From NCBI GenBank assembly GCA_020201525.1, contig JAIVGO010000100.1:1-35847 (forward strand): 35,847 nucleotides of DNA, read 5' to 3'. Made by a program: the position numbers and the translations under genes. Positions 21,767-30,052 of the stretch are shown one piece after another (position 1 is the stretch's first letter; every line of letters starts with the position of its first letter). Source of the stretch: Actinomycetota bacterium. GTDB lineage: Bacteria; Actinomycetota; AC-67. Under the pieces are notes generated by a model, which was not told where the DNA came from, made no database searches, and saw only the letters and a program-made list of their open reading frames with translations.

Positions 21767-22830
21767 GGCGACACGGCTTCGGAGAGCGTCGCGAAGAGCA
21801 TCCGGCCGGTCGCCGTCTGCAGGACGTTCGTGACCCGGACCTCGACCTCGGTCCCGATGAGCTCACGACCCTCCTCGACGACCACCATCGTGCCGTCGTC
21901 GAGATAGCCGATGGCCTGGCCGTGCTCGCGGCCCTCGCGCGTGAGACGCAACCCGACCTGCTCGCCGGGCGTGAACGGCGTGCGCATCGCCGCGGCCAGG
22001 GCGTTGATCGATCTCACCGGCACGTTCAGCACCTCGGCCACCTTGGCGAGGTTGGCGTCGGCGGTCACGACCGCGCCGCCCCGGTCACGGGCCATCCGAA
22101 CGAGCCCGGCGTCCACGTCGCCCATGGCCTCGTCCTCAACCAGGATCACCTCGACGGTCGGATCGCGCTGGAGGGTGGCCAGGAGGTCCATGCCCCGGCG
22201 GCCCAGGGCGCGGCGCCGGGGATCGGAGGAATCGGAGATCCGCTGGAGCTCCCCCAGGACGCCGCGCGGGATGAGCAGGACGCCGCCGAGGAACCCGGTC
22301 TGGACGAGTTGGTGCATGCGCCCGTCGAGGAGCGCGCTGGTGTCGATGACGTTGACCTCGGACCGTCCGACCCCCGCCGCCCGGGGTTTCAGGCCGAGCA
22401 TCGAGAAGATGTCGCCGTGCTTCGTGCGGGCCACGCGATACCCGAGGTACGGGAGCGTCAGGTAGATGAAGGCCACCGCCGGCCACACGGCCTGGTCGGG
22501 GAGCTTGAACAGCGGGAACGTCACGAGCAGGGCCATGATGAGCCCGAGGAGCAGCCCGAGAGCCCCGGCAACGATCTCGGCTGCCGGGGTGCGCCGAAAC
22601 TCCCGCTCGACGGTGTGCATGGCCGTGGCCGTTCCCCGCCCCAGGACCCCGCCCGCCACGTAGCCCACCGCGGACCCCAGGATGATGCCGAGGACCACCC
22701 TGCTGCCGGAGGTGATCTGCTTGGCCACGGCATAGCCCGCGGTCGCCACGATCACCACGATGATGAGGCGGACGAACTCGACGAGCGCCCCTCGGGGCGT
22801 GGGACCGGTACCCTGCCGCTCTCTGTTCAC
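21763..22830 (-). CDS. Membrane-anchored PIN-TRAM domain protein (YacL-like)
   Basis: The 355-residue protein has three parts. Hydrophobic segments at about residues 17-38, 44-62, 86-107 and 115-130 form an N-terminal membrane domain. A PIN nuclease-like domain starts at NVIDTSALLDGRM and has acidic residues in LVEDEAMGDVDAGLVRMA and VVTADANLAKVA. A C-terminal TRAM domain (LTREGREHGQAIGYLDDGTMVVVEEG) would bind RNA. This layout matches the YacL family, widespread in Gram-positive bacteria beside ispD. The PIN acidic cluster suggests metal-dependent RNase activity, but the biological role is not established. The GTG at 22830 has only a close AGGAC upstream. Its stop overlaps ispD as GTGA. Confidence 0.9.
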   Translation of the reverse strand: MNRERQGTGPTPRGALVEFVRLIIVVIVATAGYAVAKQITSGSRVVLGIILGSAVGYVAGGVLGRGTATAMHTVEREFRRTPAAEIVAGALGLLLGLIMALLVTFPLFKLPDQAVWPAVAFIYLTLPYLGYRVARTKHGDIFSMLGLKPRAAGVGRSEVNVIDTSALLDGRMHQLVQTGFLGGVLLIPRGVLGELQRISDSSDPRRRALGRRGMDLLATLQRDPTVEVILVEDEAMGDVDAGLVRMARDRGGAVVTADANLAKVAEVLNVPVRSINALAAAMRTPFTPGEQVGLRLTREGREHGQAIGYLDDGTMVVVEEGRELIGTEVEVRVTNVLQTATGRMLFATLSEAVSP

Positions 22831-22839
22831 GTCCTACAA

Positions 22840-22859
22840 AGGTGCCCCTTGCGGGACCT
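22840..22859 (-). terminator. Weak stem-loop after carD
   Basis: On the minus strand AGGTCCC and GGGCACCT-type arms pair (AGGT/ACCT and CCC/GGG with one bulge) around GCAAG, followed by TTTGT. It lies between the carD stop (22888) and the start of the PIN-TRAM gene (22830). It could partly end carD transcription or be chance structure. Confidence 0.3.
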
Positions 22860-22887
22860 CATGGCAAGCGTGCTCAGGGATGACGAT

Positions 22888-23373
22888 TCAGTGGGATTCG
22901 TCGAGGACCTTGTCGATCATGCCCTCGGCATTCTCCTCCGACTGATCCACGGCGAAGGCGAGCTCGGAGACGAGGATGCGCCTCGCGGAACTCAGCATGC
23001 GCTTCTCGCCCGCAGACAGGCCCTTCTCTCGCTCGCGGATGGCGAGGTTGCGAACGACCTCGGCGACCTGGAGGGGATCACCGGACTTGAGCTTCTCGTT
23101 GTTGTTCTTGAACCGGCGGCTCCAGTTGGTGGCCATCTTGGTCTCGTCCTCGCGGAGGACGTCGAGGATCTTCTTCACCTCGCGCTTGCTGACGACCTGC
23201 CGGAGCCCCACCTCGTTGCACGAGTCCACCGGCACCATGAGGGTCAGGTCCCCGTGTTGTGGCCGGATGACCAGGTATTCCTTGGTTTCGCCGAGAAAGT
23301 CTCGTTCCCGTAGATCCTCGATGACTGCGGCCCCATGTTCTGGATGAACTACTGTGTCGCCCTTACGGAACAA
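22888..23373 (-). CDS. carD: CarD-family transcriptional regulator
   Basis: CarD binds the RNA polymerase beta subunit and stabilises the open promoter complex. The 161-residue protein starts FRKGDTVVHPEHGAAVIEDL, the polymerase-interacting domain. The C-terminal DNA-contacting helical domain includes NWSRRFKNNNEKLKSGD, VAEVVRNLAIREREKGLS and MLSSARRILVSELAFA. The start is TTG 23373: it gives MFRKGDTVVHP, matching the usual beginning of CarD, and a GAGGTGG lies upstream. The frame stays open further upstream but that part is intergenic. A possible promoter is at 23421-23450. It is downstream of radA; the disA gene often seen between them in actinobacteria is absent here. Confidence 0.95.
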   Translation of the reverse strand: MFRKGDTVVHPEHGAAVIEDLRERDFLGETKEYLVIRPQHGDLTLMVPVDSCNEVGLRQVVSKREVKKILDVLREDETKMATNWSRRFKNNNEKLKSGDPLQVAEVVRNLAIREREKGLSAGEKRMLSSARRILVSELAFAVDQSEENAEGMIDKVLDESH

Positions 23374-23420
23374 AACACCACCACCTCGCCTGAGAGTGCT
23401 CGGGAACGGAAGCAATACCC

Positions 23421-23450
23421 AGGATAACACGGGCCATTGGGCCGGAGCAA
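23421..23450 (-). promoter_or_regulatory. Possible vegetative promoter of carD
   Basis: On the minus strand TTGCTC (23450-23445) and TATCCT (23426-23421) are separated by 18 bases, a fair match to -35 and -10 boxes. They lie about 50 bases before the TTG start, in the 115-base gap after radA, whose composition is less GC-rich than the genes around it. Confidence 0.4.
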
Positions 23451-23488
23451 ATGAAAATCCCTGGTCAGAGGGCTATTTCCCCGATCCG

Positions 23489-24808
23489 TCAGCCCTTTCG
23501 AGACCACCGCAGCGCATCGCCAACGTGACCCACAGGCACGACTCGGACCCCATCAGCGGCGGGCACGGGGCTCGGCGCGAACACCGTCGCCACACCGCTC
23601 GCGGCCGCCGCTGCCAGGCGTTGCGGCATGCCGTGGACCGGCCGGACCGCCCCGGTCAGGCTGAGCTCCCCCACGAAGGCCGAGGACTCGGGTGGCGGCC
23701 GTTGGGTGGACGATGAGGCCAGCGCGGCCGCGATCGCGAGGTCGGCGCCCGGATCCTCGAGTCGGACTCCGCCCGCCGTGGCCCCGAACAGCTCGGCGCG
23801 CCCGATGGCCACACCGCCGGCCCGTTCCAGCACGGCCGCGATCAACGAGAACCGCCTGACGTCGAGCCCGGTGGCCTGGCGCCGCGCGGGGCCGTCGGTC
23901 TTGACGGCCAGGGCCTGGACCTCGAGCGCGTAGGCGCGCCTCCCGGCGAGTGGCAGAGCCGTTGCCGCGCCGGGCACGGCGCCGGCGGGTGACCCCAGCC
24001 CTGGCGGCCCGACCTCCGCGAGGCCGTCCGGAGCCATCTCGAACCACGCAACCTCGCCCTCCGCTCCGAACCGGTTCTTGCCGCCCGCGAGCCGCCGCAG
24101 CCCGGAGTGGGGGTCGCCCTCGAACGAGAGGACGGTGTCGACGGCGTGCTCCAGGGTGCGCGGGCCCGCGACGTCGCCGTCCTTCGTGACGTGGCCGGTG
24201 AGCAGAACGGCGATGCCCTCCGATTTCGCCATGCCCACCAGGGCGTCGGCGCAGGCGCGGACCTGCCCGGGCCCGCCGGCAGCACTCGGCGAATCCGCGT
24301 CGCGGAGGGTCTGGATCGAATCCACGGCCAGGAGGAACGGGCGTCGAGCCCGCGCCGACTCGATCACGTCGCCCAGGTCGCGGCCGGGAACGAAGGCGAT
24401 CTCGGCGCCGTCGATGCCGAGGCGCTTCGCCCGCCCCGCCACCTGGGCCCGGGACTCCTCGCCCGACGCGAGCAGGCAGGCGTGCCCGGCAACCGACAAG
24501 CGCGCGACCACGTGGAGGAGGAGCGTCGACTTGCCGATGCCGGGCTCGCCGGCAAGCAGCGTCACGGACCCGGGCACGATGCCGCCCCCGAGCACGCGAT
24601 CCACACCGGCGCTCCCCGTGGACACGCGGTCCTCGACGCCACCCTCGGTCTCGAGGGTGGCGACCGCGGCCAGGGCCCGGCCGAGGCCGGCCGGATGCGA
24701 GCGCTCGCCGATGGATCCCCACGCGCCGCACGAGGCGCAGCGGCCGACCCACTGGGAGGCCGGCTGGCCGCACTCCGAGCACGCGAGGAGCTGCTTGATC
24801 CTGCCCAC
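23489..24808 (-). CDS. radA: DNA repair protein RadA (Sms)
   Basis: RadA is a RecA-like ATPase that drives branch migration in recombinational repair. The 439-residue protein begins with a C4 zinc finger (Cys10, Cys13, Cys24, Cys27: LACSECG...GRCASCG). Walker A is GEPGIGKS at residues 87-94. LLAVDSIQTL is Walker B. The RadA-specific motif GGKNRFG follows, and the C-terminal Lon-like domain includes FVGELSLTGAVRPVHGMP. GTG 24808 gives the expected N-terminus just before the zinc finger. The gene is divergent from the secreted-protein gene at 24937 and lies 115 bases upstream of carD on the same strand. Confidence 0.97.
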   Translation of the reverse strand: MGRIKQLLACSECGQPASQWVGRCASCGAWGSIGERSHPAGLGRALAAVATLETEGGVEDRVSTGSAGVDRVLGGGIVPGSVTLLAGEPGIGKSTLLLHVVARLSVAGHACLLASGEESRAQVAGRAKRLGIDGAEIAFVPGRDLGDVIESARARRPFLLAVDSIQTLRDADSPSAAGGPGQVRACADALVGMAKSEGIAVLLTGHVTKDGDVAGPRTLEHAVDTVLSFEGDPHSGLRRLAGGKNRFGAEGEVAWFEMAPDGLAEVGPPGLGSPAGAVPGAATALPLAGRRAYALEVQALAVKTDGPARRQATGLDVRRFSLIAAVLERAGGVAIGRAELFGATAGGVRLEDPGADLAIAAALASSSTQRPPPESSAFVGELSLTGAVRPVHGMPQRLAAAAASGVATVFAPSPVPAADGVRVVPVGHVGDALRWSRKG

Positions 24809-24936
24809 GAGCCGACCCTAGCGAGGGGGTGTGACACGGAATCGGGCCCCCTCATTTGTGCACCCGACCAAAGGGGACGACTCGCCCGGCCCCGAATGGC
24901 TTCGACCTGAGGACCTCGACCACGACAGGAGGACCC

Positions 24937-26355
24937 ATGCGCCCGCGCCGACTGCCGCTCGCCCTCGTATCCGGGCTGCTCGTCGCGTCCCTTCTCCCGG
25001 CGCAGGCCGGCGCGGCCGACCGCAGCTACAGCCGCGCCTATCTCATGGCCGACGAGGGCAACGAGTACTACTGGAGCGTCGATCCCGACGACCCCGAGCT
25101 CAGCGTGGGCACCATCTCCGTGCAGTGCGGGGGGACGGTGTGGGGCACACCCGACGCGAAGCCGTGTCTGCACGGAACCGATATCAACAACAAGCAGAAC
25201 ATCTTCGCGCTGTTCTTCCTGCCTGCCACGCTGTTCGACGCACCCACCGCGTGGACCTCGGCCGAGCCGATCCGCTTCCACCTTGCCCTGCATGTCACCT
25301 CCCCGCTCCCCTACACCGTGCACTTCGGCCTGCAGGAAGGGGTGGCGCAGCTCGAATCCGACCCGGCCACGGAGACCGCGCCCGACGTGTGGGAGGGGAC
25401 CCTCGCAAAACCGGGGAAGATCGACGGGAGCGCCTTCGTGATGCCCTACGTGCGGATCAGGACGCTTTCGCCGGTCGTGGCGATCGACATGAAGACGGCG
25501 GGCCGGACGTGGTTCGATCTGCCGCACGCCGTACCCGGGCACTCCGTCCCCGAGCTCCTTGCGCGCAGCACGTACCGCCCCGAAGCCCAGAGCTTCTCGA
25601 CACCGCAGCGCTCGTTCACATTCAACGACAGCCAGTGGAAGGTGGAGACCTTCACCGGCGACCTCACCGTTGCCCGATCGTTCGACATCTCCCTGGACCG
25701 GGACGCCGAGTTCCTCTACGCCTGGGCCGAGGACTACGAGTCCCCGCTCGTGTACGACCTGGCGAAGGGCCGGTCTCCGGAGTCGCGGAAGGCCACCGAG
25801 GGGCTCACCCTCGAGCTGACACAGAACGGTGAACGGCTCGACCGGACCACGGGGAGTCCCGGAAAGGGCTCCACGACCTCATCCGCGCCCGACGTGCCCG
25901 CCGGTGCGGCGCAGCTCACCGTGACCCCGGTGGGCACCCAGGCCAGCTCCGCGTACAAGGCCTACGTGCTCGAGGTGTTCGGTCCCAGGACCCTCGCGAG
26001 CTTCCGCGAGACGTTCACCGCCGACACGATGCGCGCGGTCACGATCGCCACCTGTCCGGCCGGCACCGAGCCCGTGCCCGTGACCGAGGAGGTGACGACG
26101 TTCTCCGTCGATCTCGACTGGGACACGGTCGCGCCGGGGCTCCCGAAGTGGACCCTGCGCTACGGCCTGCCCGGCGTGGGTGACTTCCCCTGCGGCGAGT
26201 TCGGAACCGGTGACCGCATGCGCTTCACCTACCCCACCGACCAGGTCTGGTGGATGGGGGCCACGACGTCCCAGGACTCCATGACGGTGTCCCACTTCGA
26301 CACCGTCTTCGAGCTGAAGGTCCGCTACGCCTACACGCCCCTCCCCACAGCGTAA
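24937..26355 (+). CDS. Secreted protein of unknown function (472 residues)
   Basis: I do not recognise this family. A clear signal peptide is present: RPRR, then a hydrophobic stretch LPLALVSGLLVASLLPA and an AQAGAAD cleavage region near residue 27. The mature part is rich in beta-forming and acidic residues and has few cysteines: CGGTVW and PCLHGT early, CPAGTE and PCGEFG late, which could form two disulfides. Two similar stretches of about 200 residues may be separate beta domains, the second starting near TLASFRETFTADTM. ATG 24937 has AGGAGG six bases upstream. The next gene starts 11 bases after the stop, so they are very likely one operon with the two other exported proteins that follow. 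No membrane anchor or sorting signal is seen at the C-terminus. Confidence 0.85.
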   Translation: MRPRRLPLALVSGLLVASLLPAQAGAADRSYSRAYLMADEGNEYYWSVDPDDPELSVGTISVQCGGTVWGTPDAKPCLHGTDINNKQNIFALFFLPATLFDAPTAWTSAEPIRFHLALHVTSPLPYTVHFGLQEGVAQLESDPATETAPDVWEGTLAKPGKIDGSAFVMPYVRIRTLSPVVAIDMKTAGRTWFDLPHAVPGHSVPELLARSTYRPEAQSFSTPQRSFTFNDSQWKVETFTGDLTVARSFDISLDRDAEFLYAWAEDYESPLVYDLAKGRSPESRKATEGLTLELTQNGERLDRTTGSPGKGSTTSSAPDVPAGAAQLTVTPVGTQASSAYKAYVLEVFGPRTLASFRETFTADTMRAVTIATCPAGTEPVPVTEEVTTFSVDLDWDTVAPGLPKWTLRYGLPGVGDFPCGEFGTGDRMRFTYPTDQVWWMGATTSQDSMTVSHFDTVFELKVRYAYTPLPTA

Positions 26356-26366
26356 GGAGCCCTGCC

Positions 26367-27872
26367 ATGCGACGACTGCTGACCGCACTCACCCTCGCCA
26401 TCTCGCTGATCCCGGCCGTCGGCGTCCGAGCGACGCCGGTGATGGAGACGGGCGCCTCGGTGACGGCAGCCGGCCCTGCCGTGATCCGCGACCATCAGGC
26501 AGGCATGCACACGCTCAAGGCCGTCGGCCAGCAGCAGCAGGACACCGCCATCGAGCCGTCCGTCGCCGTGAACCCCGGGGATCCGCTGAACGCCGTGATC
26601 GGCTACCAGGCGGGCCGGGTGGACGGCGGGTGCGCGCAGACCCTCGGCTACGGCGTGACCTTCGACGGCGGCGAGACGTGGTCGTGGGGCCCGTTGCCGA
26701 AGCTCACGACGGCCAACGGCGGGACGTATCCGCTCGCGTCCGACCCGGTGATCGCCTTCGGGCCGAACAACACCGTGTACTACAGCGAGCTCTTGTGCAG
26801 CCCGTCGGATCTCGCCACGAGCGTCTCGCACGACGGCGGCAAGACGTGGAGCGATCCCATCGTCATCCCTTCCGCGCAGACGTTCGCGAGCGACGACAAG
26901 AACTGGATCGTCGTGGACAACGGCACCGGCATCGGCCACCACCCGGGACGCATCTACCTCGGGTGGGACGACGTGGAGCCGGTCGTCGCGCTGTACTCCG
27001 ACGACGAGGCGAAGACCTGGAACGGCCCGTACGTGATCTACCCCTACCAGGGAATCGGCACCCTCACCATGGTGATGCCGAACGGCGATCTCTCCGTGGT
27101 CCTCAACACCGGCACCTACGTCAACCATCTGCCGTCGGACCAGGAACCGGAGACCGACTTCGTGGGGGCCGAGATGATCGTGGCCACGGCGAAGGGCGCA
27201 GGCGCGGTTCCCACCGGTGGCCCGCTCGTGTTCACCGTGCCGCTCGCCGCGGGATCCGACCGGAGCACCGACGTCCCGTTGCAGCGAGCGGGCGAAGGCC
27301 TGCCGTCGGCGGCCTTCGATCCACGCAACGCCAGGATCTACGTGGCGTGGCAGGACGGCCGGTTCCGGAGCGACGGCTCGAACGACATCGTCATCTCGTG
27401 GAGCGACACGACCGGCGTGACCTGGAACAACCCGGTGCGGGTGAACCCCGGGCCGACGGGTGATGGCGTCGAGCACTTCACCCCAGCCCTGGGCGTCGGG
27501 CCCGACGGCAGCGTGCGGATCTCCTATCGGGTGCAGGAGGAGGGCTCGGACTTCGTCGACACCGCGTACCAGCAGTCGACGGACGGTGGACAGACGTGGA
27601 CGGCGCCGCTGCTCGTCAACACCGGGTCGATCCCGGAGCTCCTGCCGACCGCGGTCCCGGTCCGGACGGACATCCATTTCGCGGCGTACTCGCGAAGCAG
27701 CGCCTTCCTCGGCGACTACAGCGAGGTGGCGCCCGCCGGATCCTGGACCTACATCGTGCGGTGCGAGGCCTACCGGATCTCGCCCAACGACCCCGTCGGG
27801 TTCCCGCCGAAGATCCACCACCAGCGGGCGTGGGTCGCCGTGGTCGACACCGACGGCGATGGGGTCCGCTGA
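26367..27872 (+). CDS. Secreted Asp-box (BNR) beta-propeller protein, sialidase-like
   Basis: The 501-residue protein has a signal peptide (RRLLTALTLAISLIPAVGV) with cleavage likely near residue 22. Five Asp-box motifs (S/T-x-D-x-G-x-T-W type) are visible: TFDGGETW (about 98-105), SHDGGKTW (154-161), YSDDEAKTW (about 210-218), WSDTTGVTW (about 345-353) and STDGGQTW (404-411). Asp boxes mark turns of sialidase-type propellers, but also occur in non-enzymatic binding propellers. I do not see the three-arginine sialidase site clearly, so enzymatic activity is open. ATG 26367 has AGGAG seven bases upstream. The C-terminus ends DTDGDGVR, a short calcium-loop-like acidic tail. Its TGA shares one base with the ATG of the next gene (TGATG). 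Confidence 0.85.
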   Translation: MRRLLTALTLAISLIPAVGVRATPVMETGASVTAAGPAVIRDHQAGMHTLKAVGQQQQDTAIEPSVAVNPGDPLNAVIGYQAGRVDGGCAQTLGYGVTFDGGETWSWGPLPKLTTANGGTYPLASDPVIAFGPNNTVYYSELLCSPSDLATSVSHDGGKTWSDPIVIPSAQTFASDDKNWIVVDNGTGIGHHPGRIYLGWDDVEPVVALYSDDEAKTWNGPYVIYPYQGIGTLTMVMPNGDLSVVLNTGTYVNHLPSDQEPETDFVGAEMIVATAKGAGAVPTGGPLVFTVPLAAGSDRSTDVPLQRAGEGLPSAAFDPRNARIYVAWQDGRFRSDGSNDIVISWSDTTGVTWNNPVRVNPGPTGDGVEHFTPALGVGPDGSVRISYRVQEEGSDFVDTAYQQSTDGGQTWTAPLLVNTGSIPELLPTAVPVRTDIHFAAYSRSSAFLGDYSEVAPAGSWTYIVRCEAYRISPNDPVGFPPKIHHQRAWVAVVDTDGDGVR

Positions 27873-28045
27873 TGCGCCCGCGCGTCGTCTCCTCGGTCAT
27901 CCGACCCTTGGTGATCGTGCTCGTCGGCTCCCTCGCTGCGGTCATGGCGCCGTCGCTCGCGACCGCGGCGGAGCGGGGGCGACCGGACGGCGCCGCCTTG
28001 CAGCGGCAACTCGCGGCTCGGGAGCGAGCCTGCGCCAGCTCTTGA
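27872..28045 (+). pseudogene. Signal-peptide fragment of the frameshifted FG-GAP protein
   Basis: ATG 27872 overlaps the previous stop (TGATG) and encodes a good signal peptide: RPRVVSSVIRP, hydrophobic LVIVLVGSLAAVMAP, then ATAAE as the cleavage region. The frame then runs AALQRQLAARERA and stops at TGA 28045 after only 57 residues. In the -1 frame the sequence continues smoothly from CTG 28030 (LRQLLKRLDPTDVRS) into the large exported-type protein below. The simplest reading is one missing base between about 28013 and 28030, in the genome or in the assembly. Whether the gene is truly broken cannot be decided here. Confidence 0.7.
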
Positions 28046-29988
28046 AGCGGCTCGATCCGACGGACGTCCGGAGCTATCCGGATGTGATCAGGGCCCTCAT
28101 CGAATCGCGAACCGGCACCAGGTTGCCGGACCTGCGGCCGCAGCATTCGCTGGCACCGACCCCACGTTCGCACCTGGCTCGCACCGGTGACACCGGTGAC
28201 ACGGGCGAGGGCGGCGAGGGCGCGCCCGCCCCTGAGCCCGTCGGGACCGTCTCGTACCCATCACCCGTGGGCGACCTCTCCGGCGACGGCCTCGACGACG
28301 TGCTCGTCTACGACATCCAGCTTCCCGCGGAGCGGCTCAGCCTTCGGGCGCTTCGCGGCACCGACGGACAGGAGCTGTGGCAGGCCTCCTTCGGCGCCGG
28401 CGTGGATGCGATCGCCGAGACGGTCGGAGACCTGACCGGCGACGGCAAGGAGGAGCTCCTGGTCGAGGAACTCGAGATCACGGACTCGGTCTTCGACAGC
28501 AACTGCGACGATTCGGGATGCACCTTCAACGACGACGAAACCTACGACTGGCACGTCTCGATGCGCTCGGGCGCGACCGGCAAGTCCCTGTGGAGCAAGC
28601 GCTACGACGGCTCGTACACGGACCGATTCGGCGTGAGCGGCGAGAGCCCCACCCCCGTCTCCGTCGTCTCGACCGCCACCGAGGACTTCCAATCCTCGAA
28701 CGTCGTCGTGCTGCCGGAGGTCGCCGGCGACCACGACGGTGACGGCCACCCCGACGTGCTCGTGGACGAGCTCGATGTCGGCTGGCACGCCGCGGACCGG
28801 TACGAGGAAACGGCCATCGTCACCTCGAAGGACAACGGCGAGGAGTCCCTCAGGACCGCCACGCGCTCCACCCTCCTCGACGGGTCCCGCGGACAGATCA
28901 TCGTCGGACGCTCCTTCGATACGGCGCCGAGGATCGGCCTCGCGTGGCCGGTGAGCGACCTGGCCGGCACCACCACTCCCGACGTGCTCTGGGACGGGAT
29001 CAACGTCCCCGATACGAGCTACTCGTGCACGACCATCGCCGTGAAGGAGGACTGCACGAGCACCGGCGCGGGGCCAACCCTCGACGCCGAGGCCCTCGAC
29101 GGCGCGACCCTCGCGACCACCTGGCACGTCGGGGGAGCCGTGAGCGATGCCTACACCGTTCCTGTCGAAGCCGATCTCTCCGGGGACGGCGTTGAGGACT
29201 TCCTCGTGGAACTCGCGCAAGACGGGCAGACGTACGGACTGCGACTGCTTTCGGGAGTCGACGGCACCGAGCTGTGGAACCGGAGCACGGCCACCGCGGA
29301 GTACCTCGTCCTCGTCGACGACATCGGAGGGTCGCCCGGCGCCGACCTCGCGGTGGTGAGCCTGGCAGACGCGCCGGGAGCCTACGCCATCAGGTTCACG
29401 CGACTCGACGGCCGCACGGGCCAGCCATTCCTCGACACCGTGCGCGAGTTTCCGATACTCGACGGATCTCACGACGACGAGTTCGTCTTCCTCTACGCCG
29501 GTGGGATGGACGACGTCGACGGTGACAGGATCGGTGACCTCTTCTCGGGAGCTGTCAACGCCGCGTACGACTACAACGAGGAGACGGGCGAGGCAACCCT
29601 CGCCGACGTCAGCTCGGCCAGCGTCGTCGAGTCCTCGGCAACGGGGACAACGGTGCGCGAGAGTCGCACGAAGGACACCCGCCTGCTGTGGCCCTCCGTG
29701 GATCTGAGCGACGACGGGAACGCCGAGATGTTCGAGACTCGCTGCCCGGGCCTCGAGAGCGGACCGTGCGACATCTCGACGCTGAGCCTCACCCCCCAGA
29801 AGACGCTCTGGACCCGGACCTTCGCTCCGGACGAGGGCTTCAGCATCGATGCAGCGGGCGATGAGGACGGCAAGCCGGGCAACGAGGCGCTCTTCGGCCG
29901 GATCACGACCACCGGGAACCACGTTGTCTCATCGGTGGCGAGCCTGACGGGAGCAACCGGAGCCGTTCGCTGGCAACGTCAGCGCTGA
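28030..29988 (+). CDS. FG-GAP/VCBS-like repeat protein, main body (separated from its signal peptide by a frameshift)
   Basis: About 650 residues carry repeated calcium-loop blade motifs of the integrin-like propeller type: GDLSGDGLDDVLVYD, GDLTGDGKEELLVEE, GDHDGDGHPDVLVDE, ADLSGDGVEDFLVEL, DDVDGDRIGDLFSGA and GDEDGKPGNEALFG. These occur in extracellular proteins, but this frame has no signal peptide; the matching one is in the 27872 frame, one base out of register. Coordinates start where the two frames can be joined. If it is translated separately, TTG 28042 (overlapping the upstream stop as TTGA) or GTG 28084 could start it, giving a cytosolic product that makes little sense for this fold. 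A short Asp/Gly/Glu-rich stretch (GDTGDTGEGGEG) separates the N-terminal helix region from the propeller. Confidence 0.75.
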   Translation: MRQLLKRLDPTDVRSYPDVIRALIESRTGTRLPDLRPQHSLAPTPRSHLARTGDTGDTGEGGEGAPAPEPVGTVSYPSPVGDLSGDGLDDVLVYDIQLPAERLSLRALRGTDGQELWQASFGAGVDAIAETVGDLTGDGKEELLVEELEITDSVFDSNCDDSGCTFNDDETYDWHVSMRSGATGKSLWSKRYDGSYTDRFGVSGESPTPVSVVSTATEDFQSSNVVVLPEVAGDHDGDGHPDVLVDELDVGWHAADRYEETAIVTSKDNGEESLRTATRSTLLDGSRGQIIVGRSFDTAPRIGLAWPVSDLAGTTTPDVLWDGINVPDTSYSCTTIAVKEDCTSTGAGPTLDAEALDGATLATTWHVGGAVSDAYTVPVEADLSGDGVEDFLVELAQDGQTYGLRLLSGVDGTELWNRSTATAEYLVLVDDIGGSPGADLAVVSLADAPGAYAIRFTRLDGRTGQPFLDTVREFPILDGSHDDEFVFLYAGGMDDVDGDRIGDLFSGAVNAAYDYNEETGEATLADVSSASVVESSATGTTVRESRTKDTRLLWPSVDLSDDGNAEMFETRCPGLESGPCDISTLSLTPQKTLWTRTFAPDEGFSIDAAGDEDGKPGNEALFGRITTTGNHVVSSVASLTGATGAVRWQRQR

Positions 29989-30052
29989 CCGGCAGCTGAA
30001 GCGGCGAAAGGAAGGGGTTCGCGGCCCGAATCGCGAATACCAAGGCATGCAG

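Noticed and set aside
28010-28045. Programmed -1 frameshift in the FG-GAP gene
   Set aside because: No X XXY YYZ slippery sequence and no clear downstream pseudoknot were found; an indel is simpler.
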